In this document: piece by piece, positions 26,049 to 33,841 of the stretch
Layout of the letters: the number at the start of each line of letters is the position of its first letter
Numbering within the stretch: position 1 is the stretch's first letter
NCBI GenBank assembly: GCA_002840685.1
Contig: PHBU01000016.1
Span: 53,587-117,586, forward strand
DNA: 64,000 nt
Source of the DNA: Chloroflexi bacterium HGW-Chloroflexi-6
GTDB lineage: Bacteria; Chloroflexota; Anaerolineae; Anaerolineales; Villigracilaceae
Direction: 5' to 3'
Position numbers and translations under genes: made by a program
Notes under the pieces: model-generated
The model's database searches: none
What the model was told of the DNA's origin: nothing
The model's input: only the letters and a program-made list of their open reading frames with translations

Positions 26049-26930
26049 TTAATAGACGCTCGCGCGCATGGTGTCACGGTCTGCCGGGTGGCCGGTCCAC
26101 AGCTCAAAGGCCAGGGCGGCCTGTTCGATCAGCATGCCCAGCCCGTTGGATGGCTGCAAACCGGCAGCACGGGCGCGCTTCATCAGCAGGGTTTCGGGCG
26201 GGTTATAAACCAGATCGTAGACAAAGGCTCTGGGCGGGAAACCCCAATCCCAGGCGCAGGTTTCGATGTTGGGGCTCATGCCAAGCGGCGTTGTGTTGAT
26301 CAGCAACTCAAAAGCGGTTGTTTGGGAATAGAGACTTTGGGCGGCCTGCAAGCCGAATTCCGTTACGAGGGCCTGGGCCTGCTCGATGCGCCGGGCCGCT
26401 ACCGCAACATCCCAGCCGTGGGCTTTGAGTGCAAAAACGACAGCCCGCGCCGACCCGCCTGCGCCTAAAACCAGCCCCCTCCCGCCCTCCCCCATTTTCG
26501 AGTTTCGAAAATGGGGGAGGGGGAGATTTGTTCCTCCCCTAAATTCCGTTCTTTGGAATTTGGGGGAGGTTAGGTGGGGGCTCAAATCTGCCCAGAAACC
26601 CGCCGCATCGGTGTTATCGCCGATTAAGCGGCCATCGCGGGCGTAAATCGTGTTGACCGCGCCGATGGCTTTGGCCGTTTCGGAGAGTTCATCCAGCAGC
26701 GGAATAACCGCCTGCTTGTGCGGAATGGTCACATTCAGCCCGTGGATCTCTCCGCTGCGGACGCGCCCCAAGAGAAGAGCCAATTCATCCGGGCGGGCCG
26801 GGTCAACCGGGAACAGGGAATAACTGCCTTCCAGCCCGGCTGCTTTTAGTGCGGCACTGTGCAGCTTGGGCGAAAGGCTGTGGCTGAGGGGGAAGCCAGT
26901 TAAGCCGAGACGATAGGCTTCATGTTTCAT
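26049..26930 (-). CDS. aroE: Shikimate dehydrogenase with repeat-encoded insertion
   Basis: A 293-residue enzyme reducing 3-dehydroshikimate to shikimate with NADPH. The N-terminal substrate site is GFPLSHSLSPKLHSAAL, then VTIPHKQAVIP and GAVNTIY; the NADP domain has VLGAGGSARAVVFAL and the C-terminus GLGMLIEQAALAFELW. Between DAAGFWADL and LVLGAGG about 36 residues are inserted (SPHLTSPKFQ ... MGEGGRG). They are encoded by a palindromic element and would lie in the linker between the two domains. The start overlaps the aroA stop by 4 bp (ATGA). Confidence 0.95.
   Translation of the reverse strand: MKHEAYRLGLTGFPLSHSLSPKLHSAALKAAGLEGSYSLFPVDPARPDELALLLGRVRSGEIHGLNVTIPHKQAVIPLLDELSETAKAIGAVNTIYARDGRLIGDNTDAAGFWADLSPHLTSPKFQRTEFRGGTNLPLPHFRNSKMGEGGRGLVLGAGGSARAVVFALKAHGWDVAVAARRIEQAQALVTEFGLQAAQSLYSQTTAFELLINTTPLGMSPNIETCAWDWGFPPRAFVYDLVYNPPETLLMKRARAAGLQPSNGLGMLIEQAALAFELWTGHPADRDTMRASVY
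26473..26582 (-). mobile_element. 110-bp palindromic element inserted in frame within aroE
   Basis: Terminal inverted repeats AGCCCCC (26473-26479) and GGGGGCT (26576-26582) enclose two hairpins: a 16-bp stem at 26486-26501/26505-26520 and a 15-bp stem at 26533-26547/26555-26569. It is G/C-run rich, non-autonomous, and translated as part of aroE. A partial relative lies at 33091-33158. Confidence 0.8.
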
Positions 26931-28222
26931 TTTTCACGTTTCATTTGTTCCAAAACATCAAAATAATTCGGAAATGTTTTCGAGACACAGCCGGGGTTTT
27001 CGATCTCGACGCCCGGCGCGCGCAGGCCAATGAGCGCGAAGGCCATCGCCATGCGGTGATCGTTGTAAGTCTGGATCTTTGCCGGGCGGATATCTTGGCA
27101 CGGGTGGATCGTCATGCCGTCCGGGTATTCCTCGACGGTCACGCCCAGGCGGGTCAGTTCGGCGCAGGTTGCTGCGACCCGGTCGGTTTCTTTGACCCGC
27201 GCCGAGGCGATGCCGCGAATGTGGGTGGGGGAATTGGCAAAGGGAGCAATCGCCGCCAGCGTTTGAGCCGTATCGGGAATGTCGCGCATGTCCACATCCA
27301 GGCCGATCAGGGGGCCGGAGCCGGTTACCGTAACGGAATCAGAGCCAAGGCGTATCTCTGCCCCCATTTGGCGGAGCACATCCAGAAAAGCGATGTCACC
27401 CTGCTTCGACTGGCGGCGGATGTTTTCGACGCAAACGCTCCCGCCGCAGATCAACGGCGCGGCGAAAAAATAGGAGGCGGCCGAGGCGTCTGATTCAACG
27501 ATGTAACGCTCACGCGGCTGGTAGCGCCCGGAGCGGATGGTGAACTGCTCGTAGCCGCGCCGTTCGACGCTCAGGCCGAACTCTTGCATGACGGCCAGAG
27601 TCATTTCGATATACGGTTTGGAGTTGAGCTCGGTCGAAAGGGTCAGCTCAACGGGATTTTTGGCATAGGGTGCGATCATCAACAGCGCCGAAAGGAATTG
27701 GCTGGAAATATCCCCGGCAATCCTGGCCTGCCCGCCCGGCAGGCCGCTGGCGTGAATGGTGATGGGCGGGCAGATGGATTTACGATTGGTGATTGGCTGA
27801 TTCAACGGTTGGATGACCGCCCCCAGCGCTTCCAGCGTTTCGGCCAGGTCGCCGATTGGGCGTTCGCGCATGCGCGGTTCGCCGTCCAGCGTGTATTGAC
27901 CGCTGCCGAGGGTCAGGAAGGCGCTCAGAAAGCGCGCAGCCGTCCCGGCGTTGCCGATGAACAGTTCGGCGTGGCTGGCCGGGATGCGTCCGCCCTGACC
28001 GCTGATGGTCATCGTTTGGCTGGCTTCGTCGAGCCGGATGTCAAACCCTAAAGTCTGGAGAGCGGCGGCGAAATAGCGTGAGTCGTCGCTGAAGAGCGCG
28101 TTTTCGAGGCGGGTGGCGCCGTCGGCCAGGGCTGCGATCAGCAGGGCGCGGTTGGTCAGCGATTTCGAGCCGGGGACACGTACGCTGGCATGGAGGCGGT
28201 GGGTGATGGGTTGAATGAGCAT
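26927..28222 (-). CDS. aroA: 3-phosphoshikimate 1-carboxyvinyltransferase (EPSP synthase)
   Basis: A 431-residue protein joining shikimate 3-phosphate and PEP. Signatures: VPGSKSLTNRALLIAAL at the N-terminus, LFIGNAGTAARFLSAFLTL (GNAGT motif), GEPRMRERPIGDL, and NDHRMAMAFALIGL at the C-terminus. The frame opens 71 codons earlier, but that stretch is the GCAAAG repeat and the 3' end of the neighbour, so the ATG at 28222 is used. A short stretch, NQPITNRKSI, is encoded by a CCAATC-type repeat tract (27771-27795) and looks inserted. Confidence 0.95.
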   Translation of the reverse strand: MLIQPITHRLHASVRVPGSKSLTNRALLIAALADGATRLENALFSDDSRYFAAALQTLGFDIRLDEASQTMTISGQGGRIPASHAELFIGNAGTAARFLSAFLTLGSGQYTLDGEPRMRERPIGDLAETLEALGAVIQPLNQPITNRKSICPPITIHASGLPGGQARIAGDISSQFLSALLMIAPYAKNPVELTLSTELNSKPYIEMTLAVMQEFGLSVERRGYEQFTIRSGRYQPRERYIVESDASAASYFFAAPLICGGSVCVENIRRQSKQGDIAFLDVLRQMGAEIRLGSDSVTVTGSGPLIGLDVDMRDIPDTAQTLAAIAPFANSPTHIRGIASARVKETDRVAATCAELTRLGVTVEEYPDGMTIHPCQDIRPAKIQTYNDHRMAMAFALIGLRAPGVEIENPGCVSKTFPNYFDVLEQMKREK

Positions 28223-28240
28223 TTGCGAAGTATATTTTTT

Positions 28241-28310
28241 ACGCAAAGTCGCAAAGTCTGCAAAGAAAAACATTAAAACTTGGCGTTCTTTGCGGTTTTG
28301 CGCGAAATTA
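28241..28310. repeat. GCAAAG-type dispersed repeat, copy 1
   Basis: An imperfect palindrome starting ACGCAAAGTCGCAAAG and ending TTTTGCGCGAAA fills the aroF-aroA gap. A closely matching copy in the same orientation is at 53562-53630 after murJ. Confidence 0.75.
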
Positions 28311-29324
28311 TTTGACTTTCCGTTCGACCGCTTCGGCCACGGCGCGGATCTGGCGCACCATTTGGGCGAATTTTTCGGGCTTGAGCGATTGCGCGCCATC
28401 TGAAACGGCCTCTTCGGGATGCGGGTGCACTTCAACGATCAGCCCATCGGCTCCGGCGGCGATGGCGGCGCGCGCGATCGGCAGGACATATTCCCATTTG
28501 CCGGTCGAATGGCTCGGGTCGAGAATGACCGGCAGGTGGGTCTGGGCTTGCAGGACGGGAATGGCGTTGATATCGGTCGTGTTGCGGGTGGCCGTCTCGA
28601 AGGTGCGGATTCCGCGCTCGCAGAGTATGACGCGCCGGTTGCCGTTCGACAGCACGTATTCGGCAGCCATCAGCAATTCTTCGGCGGTGGCCGACATGCC
28701 GCGTTTGAGCAGAATTACCCGATCCGTTTTGCCTACCGCGTGCAGCAGGTTGAAATTTTGCATGTTGCGTGCCCCGATCTGGAGCACGTCGGCGTATTTG
28801 GCAACCAGGTCAACCTGTTCGGTGGCCATGACCTCGGTCACGATCGGCAGGCCGGTGATTTCGCGCACTTCGGCCAGCAGTTCCAGCCCGGCTTCGCCCA
28901 TACCCTGGAAGGCGTAGGGCGAAGTGCGCGGCTTGAAGGCTCCGCCGCGTAGGGCGTGCCCGCCGGCTTCTTTGATGGCGAGCGCGCTTTCGAGCAGCTG
29001 CTCGCGGCTCTCGACCGAGCACGGCCCGGCGATGATCAGGATCTCGTCGCTGCCGACTTTGACGCCGTTGACGTTGATGATGCTGTTTTCAGGCTGGAAC
29101 TCGCGTGATGTGATCTTATATGGTTTCGAGATGCGCATGACGTTGTCGACGCCATCCATCAGCTCGATGGTTTCTTTGGAGATCCGGCGAATATCGCCGA
29201 CGATGCCGATGATGGTGCGCTCGGTGCCCCTCGAAAGGTGAACGTTCAGCCCATTCTGTTCGACATAGGCAATGGCATGTGAAATTTGTTCCTGGCTTGC
29301 GCTGGTGCGCATGATGATCATCAT
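28308..29324 (-). CDS. aroF: 3-deoxy-7-phosphoheptulonate synthase, second copy
   Basis: A 338-residue type I-beta DAHP synthase of the T. maritima kind: an N-terminal ferredoxin-like regulatory domain (residues 1-70, [13 protein letters not shown]) fused to a KDO8PS/DAHPS barrel with [50 protein letters not shown] and [12 protein letters not shown]. It condenses PEP and erythrose 4-phosphate, the first step of the pathway. It follows its paralogue with a 4-bp ATGA overlap; the barrel is highly similar, but the regulatory domain differs more, which may allow different feedback. Confidence 0.95.
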   Translation of the reverse strand: MMIIMRTSASQEQISHAIAYVEQNGLNVHLSRGTERTIIGIVGDIRRISKETIELMDGVDNVMRISKPYKITSREFQPENSIINVNGVKVGSDEILIIAGPCSVESREQLLESALAIKEAGGHALRGGAFKPRTSPYAFQGMGEAGLELLAEVREITGLPIVTEVMATEQVDLVAKYADVLQIGARNMQNFNLLHAVGKTDRVILLKRGMSATAEELLMAAEYVLSNGNRRVILCERGIRTFETATRNTTDINAIPVLQAQTHLPVILDPSHSTGKWEYVLPIARAAIAAGADGLIVEVHPHPEEAVSDGAQSLKPEKFAQMVRQIRAVAEAVERKVK

Positions 29325-30355
29325 AATGTCACCTCGTGCTGCGGGACTTTGCGTCCCATGACTTCGGCAATCGCGCGGACTTGTTTGACCATATCGGCGA
29401 ATTGCTCGGGTTTGTAAGATTGGGCCCCGTCCGAAACGGCCTGCTCAGGGTGGGGGTGGACTTCGACGATCAGCCCATCTGCTCCGGCGGCGATGGCGGC
29501 GCGGGCGATGGCGGTCACGTATTCGGTTTTGCCGGTCGAGTGGGATGGATCAAGGAAAATAGGCAAGTGAGTCTGCGCCTTTAGCACCGGCACAGCGTTG
29601 ATATCGGTCGTGTTGCGCGTGGATGTCTCGAAAGTGCGGATTCCGCGCTCACAGAGCATGATCCGCCGGTTGCCATTGGAGATAACGTATTCAGCGGCCA
29701 TCAGCAGATCTTCAACGGTGGCGGCCATGCCGCGTTTGAGCAGCACGGCGCGCTCGGTCTTGCCGACCGCATGCAGCAGATTGAAGTTTTGCATGTTGCG
29801 CGCCCCGATCTGAAGCACATCTGCAAATTTCGCCACCAGATCCACCTGGTCGGGGGCCATCACCTCGGTCACGATCGGCATCCCGGTCAACTCGCGGGCT
29901 TCGGCCAGCAGTTCCAGACCGGCTTCGCCCATTCCCTGAAAGGCATACGGTGAACTGCGCGGTTTGAAGGCTCCACCGCGCAGGGCATGCGCCCCGGCTT
30001 CGCGGACAGCCTGCGCGATTTCGAGCATTTGCGTGCGGCTTTCGACCGAGCATGGCCCGGCAATGATCAGGATCTCGTTGCTGCCAACTTTGACACCATT
30101 AATATTGAAAACAGTATTTTCTTTCTGGAATTCGCGCGAGGCCAGCTTGTACGGACGTGAAATCGACATGACATGATCCACGCCGGGCAGCAGGGCCACC
30201 ACTTCACGGTCGATGCGGCGGATGTCGCCAACCACGCCGATCACATTCCGCTCTGCCCCGTGGACGATGTGGGCGCGCAGTCCGTGTTCTTCGACCATGG
30301 TGATTGCCCCGGCCACTTCCACTTCTGATGCTTCGGTTTTCATAATAATCATCAT
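29321..30355 (-). CDS. aroF: 3-deoxy-7-phosphoheptulonate synthase, first copy
   Basis: A 344-residue DAHP synthase with the same architecture as the next gene (ferredoxin-like N-terminal domain plus barrel: [45 protein letters not shown]). The start at 30355 is set by AAAGGAG nine nucleotides upstream; the longer open frame upstream runs through aroH in another frame and is discarded. Tandem duplication with the following copy is evident. T. maritima-type N-terminal domains bind Tyr/Phe as feedback signals; ligand here is inferred only. Confidence 0.95.
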   Translation of the reverse strand: MMIIMKTEASEVEVAGAITMVEEHGLRAHIVHGAERNVIGVVGDIRRIDREVVALLPGVDHVMSISRPYKLASREFQKENTVFNINGVKVGSNEILIIAGPCSVESRTQMLEIAQAVREAGAHALRGGAFKPRSSPYAFQGMGEAGLELLAEARELTGMPIVTEVMAPDQVDLVAKFADVLQIGARNMQNFNLLHAVGKTERAVLLKRGMAATVEDLLMAAEYVISNGNRRIMLCERGIRTFETSTRNTTDINAVPVLKAQTHLPIFLDPSHSTGKTEYVTAIARAAIAAGADGLIVEVHPHPEQAVSDGAQSYKPEQFADMVKQVRAIAEVMGRKVPQHEVTL

Positions 30356-30381
30356 AGGGTACTTCTCCTTTGGCTTTTCGG

Positions 30382-30753
30382 TTAATTTTCTTTGACCAGA
30401 TCTGGTCTTAAGATGATTGCTTTTCTCAAATACATGTGCCGGATCTCGCCCTGCGGCAGGTCCGTATTCCAGTGCATCAGCACCCTCAGCGCTTTGGGCA
30501 GGCTGTTGGGTACGGCGATTTCCAGCCCGCACAACAACGGCACCTGTCCCCAGCCCATTTCGCGGGCCGCCCGCGCCGGGTGGACGGAGCACAGATCGGG
30601 GGTCAGGGTAAAGGTGATGCTGGCGATATCATCCGGCACCAGGCTGGGGTTGGCTTGCAGGATCGCTTCCAGAAGTTCCCTGGTTGCCTCCAGGATCAAA
30701 TCCGGCTGGTCTTCTTCAATACTGATTGCGCCACGAATTCCACGAACAGGCAT
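30382..30753 (-). CDS. aroH: Chorismate mutase, AroH type
   Basis: A 123-residue protein of the monofunctional AroH class that rearranges chorismate to prephenate, the branch to Phe and Tyr. Signatures: [13 protein letters not shown] at the start, [18 protein letters not shown] and [27 protein letters not shown]. The ATG at 30753 is preceded by AAAAAGGAG (spacing 7). First structural gene of the aromatic operon; the attenuator and a 96-bp repeat lie between it and the promoter. The next gene starts 26 bp later. Confidence 0.93.
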   Translation of the reverse strand: MPVRGIRGAISIEEDQPDLILEATRELLEAILQANPSLVPDDIASITFTLTPDLCSVHPARAAREMGWGQVPLLCGLEIAVPNSLPKALRVLMHWNTDLPQGEIRHMYLRKAIILRPDLVKEN

Positions 30754-30774
30754 ATCCAAATCTCCTTTTTGGGG

Positions 30775-30870
30775 AGACCTGACAGGATTCCGCAAGCGCT
30801 TTCTTTTCCGGCTGCACCTGGTTAGCAAATCGCTTTGGTGGGGAGCCGCCTGCTAAAACCTGTCAGGTCT
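30775..30870. mobile_element. 96-bp TIR element, copy a (in aro leader)
   Basis: Begins AGACCTGACAGG and ends CCTGTCAGGTCT, terminal inverted repeats shared with the 96-bp elements at 48748-48843 and 50620-50715. The interior differs from those copies. It lies between the attenuator terminator and aroH, so it is part of the leader RNA when readthrough occurs. Confidence 0.7.
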
Positions 30871-30882
30871 GAGGCTAACAAA

Positions 30883-30912
30883 AAAGCGCGAGGCCGTGTC
30901 GCCTCGCGCTTT
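30883..30912 (-). terminator. Attenuator terminator of the aromatic operon
   Basis: On the minus strand AAAGCGCGAGGC (30912-30901) pairs perfectly with GCCTCGCGCTTT (30894-30883), loop GACACG, followed by a U-run (six T including the stem end). It is 27 nt after the leader peptide stop and about 130 bp before aroH, so it can only end transcription early. A weak candidate antiterminator pairing is GTGCTT (30941-30946, over the leader stop codon) with AAGCGC (30906-30911). Confidence 0.85.
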
Positions 30913-30938
30913 GGGGTTCGTTTTCTCACTTCGCCCGA

Positions 30939-31019
30939 TTAAGCACCGCTAACGGCAGTCCGTTTGGGGGAGCCGTAAAAATAAAACCAAAAAAAGTAGG
31001 AGCGGAGAGTTGTATTCAT
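30939..31019 (-). CDS. Aromatic-rich leader peptide of the aro operon
   Basis: A 26-codon frame, ATG at 31019 to TAA at 30939, encoding MNTTLRSYFFWFYFYG followed by SPKRTAVSGA. Eight consecutive codons are Tyr-Phe-Phe-Trp-Phe-Tyr-Phe-Tyr (TAC TTT TTT TGG TTT TAT TTT TAC). It starts about 9 nt after the expected transcription start and ends 27 nt before an intrinsic terminator. This is the classic layout of ribosome-mediated attenuation: starvation for any of the three aromatic amino acids would stall the ribosome and let polymerase pass into aroH-aroKB. I am not aware of a described leader of this composition in this phylum. Confidence 0.85.
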   Translation of the reverse strand: MNTTLRSYFFWFYFYGSPKRTAVSGA

Positions 31020-31034
31020 AGGTTAAGTTGGCGT

Positions 31035-31064
31035 AGTTTAGCACTCGCCCTGAGAACTTGTCAA
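31035..31064 (-). promoter_or_regulatory. Promoter of the aromatic operon
   Basis: TTGACA (31059-31064, consensus) and TAAACT (31035-31040) are 18 bp apart on the minus strand. The expected start near 31028 places the leader peptide ATG about 9 nt into the RNA. Confidence 0.75.
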
Positions 31065-31125
31065 GACCACTTTTATAAAAATTTAGTCAACGTTTATGAA
31101 GCGATATAAAAATGGCCGGGACGGG

Positions 31126-31131
31126 TATAAT
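31126..31131 (+). promoter_or_regulatory. TATAAT box before the deacetylase gene
   Basis: TATAAT ends 9 nt before the ATG at 31141. The 16-bp stretch CCGGGACGGGTATAAT (31116-31131) recurs exactly at 60496-60511 upstream of the Phd/PIN pair. Confidence 0.6.
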
Positions 31132-31140
31132 TCAGCCGCC

Positions 31141-32007
31141 ATGATCTCCCCGCGTGTTTTGCTCAGCATCGATTACGAACCCTGGTTCGCCCTGACCCGC
31201 CGCTATGATTCTCTTGGCGACCCGCAGCAGCGATGCGACCTGGATGGCGGATTCACCCTGCGCGCCCTCGACCCCATCCTCGAGATGCTGGGCGAAGCCA
31301 AAGCCAGTTTCTACCTGGTCGGCGAAATTGGCGGGTGGTACCCCGAAATTCCGCAAAAAATTGTCGCTGCCGGCCACGAACTTGGCCTGCACTGCCAGTT
31401 TCATCGTCCGCTGGTCGACGAGCTTGAACTTGCCAAAGACCTGGCCGCTTCCGCAGCCTGGCGCGCGCAATATCACGTTCAGGGCTATCGCGCGCCAATG
31501 GTCGGGATCAGCGAAGCCGCCTACCCCCTGCTCAAACAGGCCGGCTTCAGCTATAGTTCATCCATCTATGCCCCCAGCGGGCATTTGATCGAAAAAAGCG
31601 GCATGCTCGAACTTCCGGTCAGCACCCTTTCACTTTTCAATCGACCGGCCGAGTTAACCGCCCCGCGCCATTTTTCGCCCGGGCTGCTGGCGGGCGGCGA
31701 AGTGCCGTACGGCTCCAGTTTTATGATCGGATTAATGCCTAATTTGATCTTGAAAATTTTAGAGCGGGAAATCCGCGCCGGACTCAGCCCGGTCATCATC
31801 ATGCACCCATACGAACTCGTCCGCCCTGAGTCTTTCCTGCGCCGGATGGGGCGCGACGTGGCTTCGCACCCTTTGCTTTTTCCCTTTACGTTGAAAAAAT
31901 CCAACTTCCTAAAAACCTTGCTGGCGAACTTACCCGTTTCCCCGCTTTTAACTTATATCGAAGAAATCAGAATGCAAAACGCAGCATTTTCAACGCCTGC
32001 ATCCTGA
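31141..32007 (+). CDS. Polysaccharide deacetylase family protein
   Basis: A 288-residue NodB-like protein: LLSIDYEPWF (the metal Asp motif), ASFYLVGEIGG, GHELGLHCQFHRPL (His pair) and QGYRAPMVGIS, then the C-terminal VIIMHPYEL. It fits CE4 enzymes that remove acetyl groups from glycans. No signal peptide is present, so it may act on cytoplasmic or lipid-linked sugars. The ATG at 31141 follows a TATAAT box; an upstream ATG at 31096 is inside the promoter. It starts a plus-strand surface-related cluster. Confidence 0.85.
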   Translation: MISPRVLLSIDYEPWFALTRRYDSLGDPQQRCDLDGGFTLRALDPILEMLGEAKASFYLVGEIGGWYPEIPQKIVAAGHELGLHCQFHRPLVDELELAKDLAASAAWRAQYHVQGYRAPMVGISEAAYPLLKQAGFSYSSSIYAPSGHLIEKSGMLELPVSTLSLFNRPAELTAPRHFSPGLLAGGEVPYGSSFMIGLMPNLILKILEREIRAGLSPVIIMHPYELVRPESFLRRMGRDVASHPLLFPFTLKKSNFLKTLLANLPVSPLLTYIEEIRMQNAAFSTPAS

Positions 32008-32041
32008 TTTCTGATTAATCATTCACCCTTCCACGTTTCCC

Positions 32042-33079
32042 ATGCCCCTCCTGCGCCAACTCTCCCCTGACGAACCCTCCAACTGGCCGGCATCGCTTAC
32101 CGGTCCCGCTACGTTCACCGCGCTGGACTCGTGGTCAGAGCTGGTGCGCGCGATTTATCGCTATCCGATCTACCGCTTCGAAACCGAGGACGAAGGGATT
32201 GTCACCGGCCTGCTGGCCCTGACACATGTCAAACACCCCATCTTTGGCAACTATCTGACCACGGCACCCTTCGGCTCCTACGGCGGTTTTGCCTGCGCAG
32301 ACGATGAAGCCCGCGACCTGCTGCTCGAGGCCGCCCGCAAGCTGGCCGCCGAACTGGGCGTGGAATACGCCAACATCCGCTTCGAGGCCGGCGACCAAAC
32401 CCCGCCACCTGGCTGGGTCCAGCATCCTGTTTATCACACCTACCTGATGGATTTATCCCCTGACCTTGATGCGCTGCTGGCTACCTTCTCATCCGACCAC
32501 CGCAACCACGTCCGCAAATCGCTCAAAAAGGGTTTCACTGTCAAGTTTGGCTGCCTCGACCTGCTCGACAATACCTACGAGGCCCTGGCGCGCTCCATGC
32601 ACGAGCTGGGTTCGCCCTATCATGCCAAGACCTACCTGAAAACCATGGCCGATCTGCACGGAGACTCGCTCGAATTCGCCGTGCTCTACGCCCCGGATGG
32701 CAAACTGGCCGGGGCGGGGGTTTTTATTTTGCATGGCAACACTGTCACCAATTTGCACGCTAATATCTTGCGTGCCCATCGCGCCGATTATGCCGGAGAA
32801 TTTCTTTACTGGCAGGCCATCAGCCGTTATGCCGGGCGTGGATATCAAGTTTTTGATCTTGGCCGCAGTCTGATCGGTTCCGGCAACGAAACTTTCAAGC
32901 TCAAGTGGAAACCGCGTGTCCAGCCGCTGGCCTACTGGTACGCCCTCAAACCCGGCACGGATATTCCGGCCCTGAACCAGAAAAATCCTAAATTCCAACT
33001 TGCCATCTGGCTCTGGAAACGCCTGCCCGCCTTCATCATCCACCCGCTTGGGCCGTTTTTGATTAAGGGATTAGCATGA
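32042..33079 (+). CDS. FemAB/GNAT-type acyltransferase
   Basis: A 345-residue two-lobed GNAT protein. The middle carries FSSDHRNHVRKSLKKGF, the conserved motif of FemAB-like proteins, and the C-terminal lobe has AGAGVFILHGNTVTNLHAN and GYQVFDLGRSLIGSGNETFKLKW, typical of the group. Members add amino acids to peptidoglycan precursors or work in exopolysaccharide biosynthesis. It follows the deacetylase by 34 bp and probably shares its transcript. Substrate unknown. Confidence 0.8.
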   Translation: MPLLRQLSPDEPSNWPASLTGPATFTALDSWSELVRAIYRYPIYRFETEDEGIVTGLLALTHVKHPIFGNYLTTAPFGSYGGFACADDEARDLLLEAARKLAAELGVEYANIRFEAGDQTPPPGWVQHPVYHTYLMDLSPDLDALLATFSSDHRNHVRKSLKKGFTVKFGCLDLLDNTYEALARSMHELGSPYHAKTYLKTMADLHGDSLEFAVLYAPDGKLAGAGVFILHGNTVTNLHANILRAHRADYAGEFLYWQAISRYAGRGYQVFDLGRSLIGSGNETFKLKWKPRVQPLAYWYALKPGTDIPALNQKNPKFQLAIWLWKRLPAFIIHPLGPFLIKGLA

Positions 33080-33090
33080 CTCCTCTTGCA

Positions 33091-33158
33091 CCTCCCCCAA
33101 ATTCCGAACTGTAGAATTTTGGGGGACGCGCTTCGCATGATTTTGCGAAGGCCGGGAG
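33091..33158. mobile_element. Partial relative of the aroE palindromic element
   Basis: CCTCCCCCAAATTC and GAATTTTGGGGG (33091-33125) form a hairpin matching the second stem of the aroE element; CGCTTCGC/GCGAAG (33129-33150) makes another, and a GGGAGGGGGG run follows. It occupies the gap between the FemAB-like and GNAT genes. Confidence 0.6.
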
Positions 33159-33216
33159 GGGGGTCAGCCATCTACTTTCTACTTTCCATCCGCTATTTCT
33201 TTCTTCTTTCCTCATC

Positions 33217-33822
33217 ATGCTCCTGCCCCTATCCCAACTCCCCGCCTCCCTTCTGCCTGCCCTGGCCGCCCTGCATCAAGCCACCATGCCGACCCTGCTC
33301 TCGGACCTGGGCGATAATTTCGTATTACGCTATTACCAGCTCGCCCAAAAAGACCCGACGGTGATTGCGATTTGCGCCTTAGAAACATCCCAGCCCTCGC
33401 CCCAATCACCAATCGCCTACGCCCTCGGCTCCCCCGACCCGGCCGCTCTCAACGCTCAACTGCGCCAGCCGCTGACCTGGTTTGCCCTCCAATTGCTCAG
33501 GCTGGCCTTTTCGCGTCCTGGTGTAGTGCTTCAACTGGCCCGATCCGTTTTGACTGCCTCCGAAGCCAACAGCCTGAAACCCGGCCAGATCGAGCTGACC
33601 TACATCGGCGTCGCCCCCGAAGCCCGCGGGCAGGGCCTCGGCAAAACCATCCTGGCGGCCTTCGTCGAATCCGCCCGCGCCGCCGGATACACCTCCGTCG
33701 CCCTCAGCGTCGAAACCGACAACCCCGCTGCGCTTGCCCTCTACACCAGGTTTGGCTTTACAATTACCCAAACCTTCCGCGAAGGCCGTTACCACCGCCA
33801 TCGCATGCAATTTGATCTCTAA
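33217..33822 (+). CDS. GNAT-family N-acetyltransferase
   Basis: A 201-residue protein with a standard C-terminal GNAT core: LTYIGVAPEARGQGLGKTILAAFVE (acetyl-CoA P-loop), SVALSVETDNPAALALYTRFGF. The region before it has SQPSPQSPIAYALG, encoded by a CCAATC-type repeat tract (33401-33416), which looks like a small insertion in a strand-turn. Acceptor unknown. It is followed after 19 bp by the large membrane protein gene. Confidence 0.85.
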   Translation: MLLPLSQLPASLLPALAALHQATMPTLLSDLGDNFVLRYYQLAQKDPTVIAICALETSQPSPQSPIAYALGSPDPAALNAQLRQPLTWFALQLLRLAFSRPGVVLQLARSVLTASEANSLKPGQIELTYIGVAPEARGQGLGKTILAAFVESARAAGYTSVALSVETDNPAALALYTRFGFTITQTFREGRYHRHRMQFDL

Positions 33823-33841
33823 CCACCACTTTCTACTTTCC

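Noticed and set aside
30775..30870. The 96-bp palindrome as a second attenuator terminator before aroH
   Set aside because: Its ends can pair, but there is no U-run after the arm on the minus strand, and the same ends occur in unrelated places, so it is better seen as a dispersed element.
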